A DNA stretch of 64,000 nt. Origin: Siphonodentalium dalli (lineage: Eukaryota; Mollusca; Scaphopoda; Gadilida; Siphonodentaliidae). The stretch lies in the NCBI GenBank assembly GCA_032622095.1, contig CP136064.1, forward strand, positions 219,618,205 to 219,682,204. The letters are read 5' to 3'. The notes under the pieces are model-generated. The model was not told the DNA's origin and did not search any database. It saw only the letters and a program-made list of their open reading frames with translations. This document shows positions 46,308-56,337 of this stretch, piece by piece. The number at the start of each line of letters is the position of its first letter. The stretch's first letter is position 1. A program made the translations under genes and the position numbers.

Positions 46308-48791
46308 CACTGGCTAGGAACTGTTACATCGGTTCTTGACTGATTTGTGACGGTTCTTTATGATCGAAATTATACATTTTCGCGACTTTTTGACAGTTAA
46401 AACACAATTTTGGAGCCATCTAGCTGATAATTCGATTAATTTTTGTATTCCCCTCACAATCGGCGGCTCAAACGAGCGCAATAATAACGAACATTCCATT
46501 GTGTGTGTCATAACAACGACGAAAACCGCGAATTTTGATATTTGTTCGGGTTCTCTCCTGATCGAGTCGGTTCTCTCCCAATTTAATCGGTGTTATACGG
46601 GTAATACTATGGCTAATATTTGGCAAGATAATGGTTCAAACTGACCATGTCGTGAAATTATCCAAAGGTAAACACAACAAAGTATGCATTAAGTTGAAAT
46701 TTGCACCATTGTCGTCAATTTCTATGAATTACACTGCCTTCCTATGCTTATTCAATAACCTGTGTTACGCCTATCAAAATTCACCAAGTCGCCAGCTAGT
46801 AATAACGCGTTTTGCAGGCCCAAAATTTCCATGAATCAATAGCCGGTTAACTATAGTGTAATTTCATAGCGCTGGACTTCGGAAAGCGTGAGCATAGACG
46901 TGATATATAGAGTTATCTGTCTTGTATTTTGTGTTGTCTATTTTCGTAGACGGATTTTAATCAGCAAAAAATAAGACGTTAGTAGTTCGTTGACATCCAT
47001 ACATTGTTCTGATTACGCAATTTATGAAGTTTATGTTGGGCATCCGGCCATACGCTTGCTGAATGCTCATTATATAGGTTAGGTGGTAGAATTTGTTATT
47101 TCTTTATCGCACTTGTTCTGCTGTTCGGGATAATCTGACCGGCAATCACTCAGGGTTTGTTCTAACTTCTAAGCCTCTAGACAGTAAAGCCATGCCACTC
47201 AGATTACTGTTAAGAGATACACGATTACAACCAATCATGCAATTAATTGTATCCATTCGCCTGAAAGAGGGAATAGTTGTTTTATACTAGTAAAGGCTAT
47301 CTGTTGTAATACTAAATAAAATAAAAATTGGATGAAGTAAAAGCAAACATTATTTGGTCACCCGCCTTTGACTTACTACATGTATAGCAGTCGCCCCGAA
47401 CATGCAAGATCACCCCCGGGGCAACTGGTCATGGGCATGAGTAGTCACGCATCCTCAGAGATATTCCTGAATGTAAATACGGGTACCAATACTAAACATT
47501 TAAAAGTATCTCAATCAGTCAATGGACGTTTTACAAAATCATGTGACTATTGATCAAAAGAGTACAAGTGAAGACGGGATCATGTGATGTCGACCCCATA
47601 TGAAGACCCAAATAAGAAGACGACCCGACGCGAAGTCGACCTGAGAGAAGTCGGCCCCTCAGTCATTGTTGTAAAATAAAACTAAGGGAACAATTTCAAC
47701 ATATTGTTGGTGTGAAATTTCCAACCAATCTACTGTAAGGTATGAAATTTGTAATTGTTGAAAAAATTTACGAAAGTTTGGGGCATACACCAATTAAGAA
47801 CCCCTCCCTATCCCAGATCCCACCCTCCCCACCACGCATATCCACCGGCCACGCCATAACATATCAATGATTCAGTTGAACGTGATTTCATAAGATATGT
47901 TCATGTCTGGGCAACGAACATGCGTAAATGTCCTTAGGCGGGACTTTCGAGGAAGAAATATGTTGGTCCTGGCATCGAAACATTGTCCCACCTGGATATT
48001 TCAATAATGGCCATGCATTAATTAAATGAATATAACATCTCATAATCTAATGAGAGTATATTTCTATTACCATTGGTATTTATATAGGCAGGCATGATTA
48101 TGATATTATACCCCTCGGGACGTTCAATATTTGGTATCTGCCAATTAATGTAACTTTCTAGGTATTTATTATATTATTTCTTAATATACCTGTTGTATTA
48201 TGTAAATGGCATAAGCTACAGTCATTATCTGGTTTAAAATGTCAGATACACAAGACAATATTCGGCCCAAAGTGCAGAAATCGTTCGAATAAATCTTATG
48301 TATAGAACCGTCACATCCATGATTGGCTTGAAATAGAACCGTAACGCGCACACGTGTTGATTACGAGGCTATACTGTTCCAAATTATCAACCGCTATCGG
48401 GATATTTTCTCAGCTATTTTAAAGAAGAATAAAACGTGTATACTTTGTATACTCAGTGTTCGTGTTCAGAATTCGTTTCACATTTTATACGCCACCAAAA
48501 CAAACGAATTGCGTTTACGTGGCTTGATTTTCAGTGATAACATGTTGATATTTACGCGTTAACTAGCTAATTCCGAGTTAATTGTGATCTAGAGTTCACG
48601 TTTCGATAATACGGCACTTCTGCAGCCTCTGTTCATTCAGGAAAGTATAATACATTCAAGATATCTATAATTATGCGTGATTTTGTCCCGAAAATGATTA
48701 TGTTTAATCATAAGGAACCGTAACAAATCAGTCAAGAACCATCACAATACCGCGATAGAACGACTTCCGATGTAACAGTTCCTACACAGTG
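46308..48791. mobile_element. 2.5-kb DNA transposon with CACTG termini and 8-bp TSD
   Basis: Left end CACTGGCTAGGAACTG and right end (inward) CACTGTGTAGGAACTG share about 90 bases of inverted similarity, broken by a 28-base segment only in the right end. AGTTTTCC is duplicated exactly at 46300-46307 and 48792-48799. An 8-bp duplication is typical of hAT and of P elements. No transposase was recognised; the interior holds a copy of the dispersed AATATTGG repeat and a GAAGTCGG minisatellite. Confidence 0.75.
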
Positions 48792-49145
48792 AGTTTTCCA
48801 GCTGTTGGAAATGAGACAAAAACATCAACGTATCTTATATAGATTTTATGCAAATGATCTTCAGAGTAGAGATCCATCAGAAGGTCACCAATTGCCGTTA
48901 AGAGTCACCACTGGTTTCTCATTGTGCTCAACTGTAGGAGACATGAATAAGTTTAAAGTGTCCATTCAGAAAATACTATAGTGCAAGATAGAACAAAGAG
49001 AGTGCCCCCCAAGGACCACACATTAAGTTAAGTGTCTCAAACTAATAGCTTTGGTTTAGCTCCACCTCTTGAGATAAACCCTGATAACTCGTCCTCGTCG
49101 GACCTTGCTGATATAGTCACTATCTATAACAATTTTAACACCAAC

Positions 49146-49669
49146 TACAGTACCAGTCAAATGAAGTGGTATATTAAGCGCGCTATTTTCGCGCCCAATA
49201 TCGCAATAATATTGCAAGTGGATACGCTTATAAGCGCGGCGCTTGCGATATTTATTGCAATATTTTGCGCTTAATATCGCAATATTTCGCGCTTAGTATT
49301 GCGATATCGCGCGCTCAAAATTGTAAAATTTAAAGCTAGTTATTGCTTCTTCTATAATACTATATTGTTTACTGCATAAATAGAGACAATGTTTTAGATT
49401 TGTATACAATTACAGTTGTTAATGCTATGTAGACTAAATGTACACTATATGCATGTTATTTATCTAATATAAATATAACACTATCGGGTCTGTATGAAGT
49501 TTTGCGCGCTTAATATCGCAATATTGTGCGCTCAATGTCGCAATAATAAGCGCGACAGATTTTTGGTATTGGGCTATAATCGCGCCTTTTTCGAAATTAA
49601 GTGCCGCTCAATATCGCAATAAAGGCGCGCCTCAATATACCACTTCTTCTGACTGGTACTGGTACTGTA
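49146..49669. mobile_element. TA-flanked MITE rich in CGCAATA motifs
   Basis: Ends CAGTACC..AGTCA and GAAGTGGTATATT form inverted repeats of about 35 bases, with TA outside both. The interior has many TATCGCAATA and GCGCTTAATATCGC motifs in both orientations near each end, around an AT-rich middle. Confidence 0.75.
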
Positions 49670-50358
49670 TAACAGAGCAAGGCCCATCCTAATACCACAT
49701 TGAAATTGCTACTACTTGCCGTGCACATGCGAACGTGTAAACACTAGAAGCCATTTTGGTTAAATATTAAAATACTAAATATAAAATATTTCCATTACTC
49801 CAATGATGAATGATATGTGAAACTTATAAAGGGGTGACATGAAGACAGCATAACCTGGCTATGCCACTCCCAAACAATAAATATGACTGACCTTTGAATT
49901 GTTTTGTGTGCATTATTATATTGTAATATTTATTGTGTGAATAAAACATCTACATCTACAAATGGACTGGTTTAAATCTAAACAATGCATAGTTATTGTC
50001 ATAAGAATGCATTGTCACTCTGTGTAAGTGCGAACCTGCGTGCTTGGGCGTGTGGTTTCAAGGTAAACGTAAGTGTGGTTTAATTATGAAAATAATCGTC
50101 TTTATTCATAGAATATCCTATTTCTTTTTATTTTAATGCAACACTTCTGGAATCCATCACGATATCCATCTAGGGAAATTTGGTAGCATCAGTACGGTCT
50201 GGGGTTAAATCGAACGAGATGTTTAATGTTGGAACATATTTTTGAAGAGGCTGGCGTTGGAAACGAATACCTATATGTGAGTTTGCTGAATGACTTGCCG
50301 AAGTAGAGCGTCTCTCATTTCTAAATGCACAATGCCAAACTTGATAAACCTTCCAGTG

Positions 50359-50758
50359 TTAACCCTTTACCCAACAGAAGGGCCCTGTGCCAATGCATTC
50401 TCTTATATATGCGAGTCGACCATAGGTCGCCTCGCATATATAAGAGAATGCATTGGCTTAGCACATTAAAAATTATAAAATTGTTAAAGAATGTAAGAAA
50501 AAATGGTAAAAAGTGTTAAAAACAGATTTTTTTTAGGCCAATGCATTCTCTTATATATGCGAGGCGACCTATGGTCGACTCGCATATATAAGAGAATGCA
50601 TTGGCACAGGGCATAACTGTAACTATCACAATGTGGTCAAGGAGCCGGTTCCAATGATATCCATATTTGTATGGTTCTATTGAGACAGACCGAAGATATT
50701 TTAGGCTGTTGAAGCTTTATTTGGCCGGTTTTGGCCGGTTTGTTGGGTAAAGGGTTAA
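50359..50758. mobile_element. piggyBac-like MITE built of nested palindromes
   Basis: TTAA then CCCTTTACCCAACA at the left is exactly mirrored by TGTTGGGTAAAGGG then TTAA at the right. Inside are two 69-base palindromes (50389-50457, 50537-50605), each almost perfect and each the reverse complement of the other. TTAA targets with CCYT-type ends are the signature of piggyBac. Confidence 0.8.
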
Positions 50759-51256
50759 AGGCACGTGCGGCCTTAATTGTCGAAAATATTCATATTTGTT
50801 CCAAACACCGTAAACAGAAAAACAGTAAAACGCATACAGTTTCGTTCATATATACCATGACCATCGCGTACACAGCATGTTATCATAAAGACCTACTATA
50901 TTTTACCTAAGCAAGAGCCTGATTGTGTTACAGAAGACAGCACAATGCTACTGGCTAATCACACACAAATGGCATAAACGCTCTTTATTAGTTCCATATC
51001 AGGTATTCACCAACAAAGAACGCTCTTTATGTTTACCATCATAATATAAACAAACACCAGAAAAGTAACTTTTTACGCCTTTGTTTACACAACAATGGTG
51101 AAACATATGACCATAACATACTGTTTATGCGATATTTCTTATTTGTATACGGACAAAGTCTATCTACATTTTGATGTTCTTTCTGTTTGTGGCGGTTTTT
51201 GACGGGTGGAGATATTTTCACAGGATACCCACCGCCAAGGCCAACCGTGTCTTTAA
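50755..51256. mobile_element. 502-bp TTAA-flanked MITE, copy 2 (inverted)
   Basis: Reverse complement of 24671-25172 with about four substitutions seen. Its left TTAA is the right TTAA of the adjacent piggyBac-like MITE. Confidence 0.8.
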
Positions 51257-51460
51257 CCGTTTCACGACGGGAGCTGCGCTGTTGCAGCATTAAAGATCCC
51301 GTGCCATTGCATTATCTGATATACGCGAGTCTCCCAAAGATAATACACTGGCTTACAAGGTCAAGTTAAATATTGTTAGGCCAATGTATTATCTTATATT
51401 TGCGAGGCTCCCTATATTGGAGACTCGCAAATATAAGAGAATGGATTGGCACAGGGTTTT
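51257..51460. mobile_element. Decayed relative of the nested-palindrome MITE
   Basis: Starts next to a TTAA with CCGTTTCACGACGG. It carries one damaged palindrome (51303-51358) and one better one (51379-51450; GGCCAATGTATTATC and its complement). The far terminal repeat is missing. Confidence 0.5.
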
Positions 51461-51476
51461 CGCAAAATTGCCAGAT

Positions 51477-51690
51477 GTCGGTAGCCCGTTTTATATACAC
51501 ACATGGGTACATGTATATACACAAGGAAAACACACTCCATAGATTGTGTTGACAAGCCTTGTCCTGTGTATTTTCGTTTCTTGACGATCGATCGCCCGTA
51601 TAATTTTAACAACACAATAATATCGCCGTATTCGACCGCTCGACGTTATCATGTAATCGCCACGGAAGCGTTTTCATTTAGTAACCCAAA
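51477..51690 (+). repeat. Dispersed repeat with intact (empty) insertion site
   Basis: Matches 21026-21194 on the left and 23526-23580 on the right (ACGTTAYCRTGTRATCGCCA) without interruption, so it preserves the arrangement before the CACAGTG element inserted. The TTACT position reads GTATTC here. Confidence 0.65.
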
Positions 51691-52544
51691 TATTCTGAAA
51701 GCAAAAACAAAGTTGCGAGGGGCTCCCCAGGTTGAGTCAGTCCTTGATAGTTGGGCCCAGGGACGTGGCTAGACGGTTTCCGTTGGGTGATGTCCACATT
51801 GGTGCACCATGGAAATTGCCGGATTTAGTGTACAGCACCCAATTAAGTCTTTCGAAAAAGAATATCTCTGCTTTCGGACAACAAGAGCTCGATGTTGCTG
51901 TACAATCTACCCTTTCGGAGAAACAATGTGTGAGTCATAACAATGGCATTGTGTTTTAAGAGAAATGTTTCTAGATGAGAGTACCATAGAATAGACGCCA
52001 CAGATTGTATGGCACCAACACCGGTTGTGGGGTGAGTCTTCGGCGAGATGCTGTTGTTCTGTCTGATAGATTTCTCACAACTATTATTTTTATTTTACTG
52101 TTATAGAATTCAATGAATACAGCTATTTCTAAAAACAAACCACTCGAGATATTGCGTGTTGTAGATTTGCAATAAAGCTTTTAGTGTAATTTTTTTTTTA
52201 ATTTCTCAATTAACCAAATAACCACATTTATAACACACACAATTGCTGGAGACACATATATACCATAGTACGATGGCATATAAGGTATTCTGCCTTACAT
52301 ATGGTGAAATTTAGTGACAAGTGGTTGTCAGAATTACTATGACTATGCCATTGTTATAGTTATATACCACCTGGATTTTCTCACAGTATGACAAATGAGA
52401 CAAGAAAACCAATGTCAGAAATAGTAACGCGCTCAAGATCATATATTATATACCCATGATTGTAATTATAGAATATAAAATTTATTGGTTTCGCGAATGA
52501 CCAACTCCGTTAAAATAACAATAACAACCTTACAACCTATCCGT

Positions 52545-52995
52545 TTAATAAGTTCCCCACATAATGAGGGTGGCACATAATGTAAGGATGTCAAAATAAA
52601 GGGGAGGATGTCTGCCAGGCATATTAAAGAAGATTCGAGGCTAAATATATAATGACCAAGGTTCCAATTTATCGCAGATAAATTGATCCTCGTTCTAATG
52701 ACATGAATGTTGAGGTGGAAGCTGGACCCTTGAGCGGTTTAACGGAATTTTGAAAATAGTTTTAGAACGTGCCCACCAAAAAATACAAACAGCTTTTATT
52801 TTATGCCAAAAGTAGAATTTAGACATTTTTGGAAATTGGCTCCCAATGAGTTGAAAGATGCCAAAAAGGTTTTGATATGCCCATCATGAGTTGCAGATTG
52901 CTGACTATGTGCCATACTATATATAAGCACATATCGGCTCGATACCTGCAGTACTTTAAACAAAATCTAGTTCTTCGTCGATAGAGGCCTTGATA
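52545..52995 (+). repeat. 440-bp direct repeat, copy 1
   Basis: Shares GGCACATAATGTAAGGATGT, CAGGCATATTA and TTGATCCTCGTTCTAATGAC, through AATTGGCTCCCAATGAG, with 53650-54100. The minus-strand open frame in copy 2 (53884-54171) is only partly preserved here, so coding is doubtful. Confidence 0.75.
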
Positions 52996-53181
52996 GAGTT
53001 AGCCTCGTCCGCTGGTCTGAAAGGTCGCACTCGTCATCTCCGGATTGTTTTATAGTTTAAACCAATAAGGGTAGTTAGTTGGTTGTCCGACAAGGTGAAG
53101 CTTCTGTCAGGGTCAGCGAAAATAACATAGTCCTCCGGAATGACAATAACAAGTCATAATAAAGGGCTGGCTGACGGACTG

Positions 53182-53601
53182 TAAGGGTACGTTCATACAC
53201 TGGCAAGTTTGCACGGTATGGTTTGCAGGTATTTTGTCGTAGAAAACGATATGGTGCCATAATATGAACGGAAACAAGCACATAAAGTGTATCTGTACCA
53301 CAGCTAACTACGTGCGATGTAAAATCCCTGTAGTTCCACTAGTAACAATGCTACCGGAATTTGCCTGTAAATATCGTGCAATTATCTCGCAAGAATAAAT
53401 CATACAGGTATTTGAAGGCAAATTCCAATAGCACTGTTACAAGTGGAATTAGATAAATGTTACTCCTCATGTCGTTCGCTTTGGTAAAGATGCAGGTTAT
53501 GTGCACGGTTCCGTTCATATGCTGGCACCATGTGGTTTTCTATGACGAAATGACCGCAAAAACATAACGTGCAGACTTGCCAGCGTATGAACGTAGCCTA
53601 A
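53182..53601. mobile_element. Harbinger-like MITE with TAA target duplication
   Basis: Ends GGGTACGTTCATAC and GTATGAACGTAGCC, with TAA at both borders and inverted similarity through TGGCAAGTTTGCACG. A second, inner inverted repeat (GGAATTTGCCTG / CAAATTCC, with CACTRGTAACA) makes the element doubly folded. The 3-bp TAA/TTA target fits PIF/Harbinger. Confidence 0.7.
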
Positions 53602-53649
53602 CGCCTTTCCGTTTGTCAACATAAGTGTAGTGAAAGAAATAATGGCTTA

Positions 53650-54100
53650 CAACCTATCCGTGACACATAATGTAAGGATGTCAAAAGAATGGGGATGATG
53701 TCTGCCAGGCATATTACAGAAGATTCGAGGCTAAATATAATAATGATCAAGGTCCCAATTTATCGCAGATAAATTGATCCTCGTTCTAATGACATGAATT
53801 TTGAGGTGGAAGCTGGACCCTGGAGCGGTTTAACGGAATTTCGAAAATAGTTTTAGAACGTGTCCCAAAAAAACAAACAGCTTTTATTTTATGCCAAAAG
53901 TAGAATTTAGACGTTTTTGGAAATTGGCTCCCAATGAGTTGAAAGATGCCAAAAAAGTTGATATGCCCATCATCAGTTGCATATTGCTGACTGTATGTGT
54001 CATACTAAGCGCACACCACGTTACGTTGCGACTCGATACCTGCCGTAGTTTTAAAATAAAATCTAGTTCTTCGTCGATAGAGGCCTTAATATAGTTAGCA
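53650..54100 (+). repeat. 440-bp direct repeat, copy 2
   Basis: See 52545-52995. The two copies flank the Harbinger-like MITE and surrounding sequence. Confidence 0.75.
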
Positions 54101-54124
54101 TGCGCTGTTCTATAAAGTCGGACT

Positions 54125-54590
54125 CGACATCTCCGGTTTAAAACTTGCCGACACCTGTGGATTAAAACCACAATTTGACAGCTAAATCGGCGGTTTAAAC
54201 CCGAGACAACAGTCTAATTGACAGATTCGCCATCTTCGTTTTAAAACTTACGGAATCCTCAAGATTAAAAGCACAATTTGACAGCTAAATCCGTGGTTTA
54301 AACCCGAGACCCCATGTTTAATTGACACATTCGCCATCTCCGGTTTAAAACTTACGACAGAAACCTCTGGATTATAACCACAATTTGACAGCTAAATTTG
54401 CGGTTTAAACCAGTGACCACAAAGTTTAATTGATACATTCGCCATCTCTGGTTTAAAACTTATGGACAACCTCTAGATTATAACCACAATTTGACAGCTA
54501 AATCCGCGGTTTAAACCAGAGACCACAACTACAAAGTTTAATTGACACATTCGCCATCTCCGGTTTAAAACTTACGGCAGAGCTAAATGT
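54125..54590 (+). repeat. Tandem repeat of about 110-120 bp
   Basis: CACAATTTGACAGCTAAAT and CGCCATCTCCGGTTTAAAAC recur about four times, with GCGGTTTAAACC between them. Confidence 0.85.
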
Positions 54591-55790
54591 TACACCGGTG
54601 TAAATGGGGTTCGGAGTGACAATATATAGGAAAGAATAAAATAGACACTGGGCCCTGATTGGTCAATAGCCTTGTGTGCTTTTTGCATAAAACAAATCAT
54701 CACACCTCTTCCCTATGAGCTTGCCGCTCTGACGTTTCTTCGGGAGTAGGACGGCTCACGGCTCAAGAACAGAACACACTGAAATGTACAAAATGTATAC
54801 AAATTTTAACAAAAATAAACAAATTACCAAAAAAAAATATAAAACCAAAAAAATCTATTGAATGTAATCATGTAATCATATATATCTCTGTACAAAACCA
54901 TACACATCGTCAACAATTAAAGTCTATCTTGTACATAATCTTCAGATTTACTTCACTTATCGGAACCCAAACAACTCTGCACATAAAATTACCAGAGTCT
55001 TCACCTACGCCCGTGCTATGGAATGTAGGGCGGCCCATCCAGAAACAACGAAATAAACCAAACATACTGTCTCTGCGCAGAATAGCGGTATGATGGCGCA
55101 TTGAATCACATTGAATCACACGCTCTGCCTTGCGGTTGGTTGTTTTTTTAAACAACTAACAAACTAACACTATTTTAAAATTATAACACGGGCCCCGCTC
55201 CTTTTTCAGCGCACCAGATGACACGCTCAGCTCAACCATATATTAAAGGGACCCACCGGGTCACCCCTCACACCCCATATTAAAGCTCGTGGGCTCTTCC
55301 CCAAATAATCCATCCATTCAATTAAATCAAAGAGATAACATTAATCCAATTGTGTCCGCTTTTGCCGTGTTCGGACATGACTATTTTCTGTGTGCCATAT
55401 CTCCAACAACAACAACCGTGGGGTGAAGGAGAAGATCACTCGATCTTTTCGACCATCCCGGGCGCTTCGCGCCCATCTACTCACTTTATTCCCTATGATT
55501 TCCCATAGATAAAATAGCCACTGGCACAGGAATTAGTGAAATTTGATTTTTTTGGTGTGGACTAAAATATGACAGCATTTTTTAGTGCGGTTCTGACACT
55601 AGTTACGAAAACACAAGATTTAAAGGCGAATTCCATGCTAGACGGACGTGATTGTTTTCGTAAAAAGTTTCCCCAAATATAAATTTTTAAGATTTAAAGA
55701 AAATTTTGTACCCAAAATTTATATTGCCAACAGTATACGCTAAAACGTTAGCACTGAAGCCTATGGAAAACATTTACACCAGTGTAACCT
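54588..55790. mobile_element. Candidate element bounded by GTTACACYGGTGTAAATG
   Basis: TTACACCGGTGTAAATG at the left and CATTTACACCAGTGTAAC at the right are inverted. The interior is GC-richer than its surroundings and has a perfect GGGCGCTTCGCGCCC hairpin near 55459-55473. A minus-strand frame at 54910-55155 is open but unrecognised. No target duplication was confirmed. Confidence 0.35.
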
Positions 55791-56008
55791 AAAGACTAAG
55801 CGATGGAAATAATCGTCCCAGATAGTTTTGTGTTTGGTTTGATTGGCAATAACGAGGGGCGTTCGTCTCACTGCTATGTGATGCATTGGAAGCAGCTTAA
55901 AAGCAGATGAACGTATATAACATTTTAACTATATGGAGGTACATCAAAAATCCAATATGTTCACATTCCGGGGCACCAATAGAAACATTAAGTATAATAA
56001 CAAAGCCT

Positions 56009-56014
56009 TTTATT
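56009..56014 (-). terminator. Candidate poly(A) signal of cdc25
   Basis: AATAAA on the minus strand, 186 bases past the cdc25 stop codon. Confidence 0.5.
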
Positions 56015-56199
56015 GGAACATAAAGCAAATGTTGACATAAAAACTAACAAATAAATATAAATCCACATGCCAGCATGTGAATTAGCACTTTACAATAAAT
56101 AGCACCACATCGTAAAAATAAAACATGCAGAATAAATTATATCGGCCTCAGCAAAATAGTAACATTCAGTGACCAAAACCTGGTGTCAGCAACCACAAT

Positions 56200-56337
56200 C
56201 TATAGTTCCAAACTTCTGATTGACGAACGCTTCCTCTGTGTTGCAGACCACGACTTTGATTTAACCCGGAAGTGACGTAGATTTGACGTGTGACTCTCAT
56301 GAAGCATGGGCGTGTAGGTCTGTGGTTCACACTGTAT
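56200..56337 (-). CDS. cdc25: cdc25 exon G, C-terminus
   Basis: 45 codons and TAG: IQCEPQTYTPMLHE, RHFRVKSKSW and a basic serine-rich end (RKRSSIRSLEL). The C-terminal helix of the family contacts CDK/cyclin. Acceptor ATTTCAG. Confidence 0.93.
   Translation of the reverse strand: MQCEPQTYTPMLHESHTSNLRHFRVKSKSWSATQRKRSSIRSLEL

Larger units (their letters stand above)
46101..56199. other. Intergenic region between convergent lectin and cdc25
   Basis: Contains no gene I can support. It is occupied by the 46308-48791 transposon, several MITEs (49146, 50359, 50755, 53182), tandem repeats (54125-54590) and a candidate element (54588-55790). In 51691-52544 and 55791-56008 I see nothing beyond AT-rich sequence. 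Confidence 0.6.
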
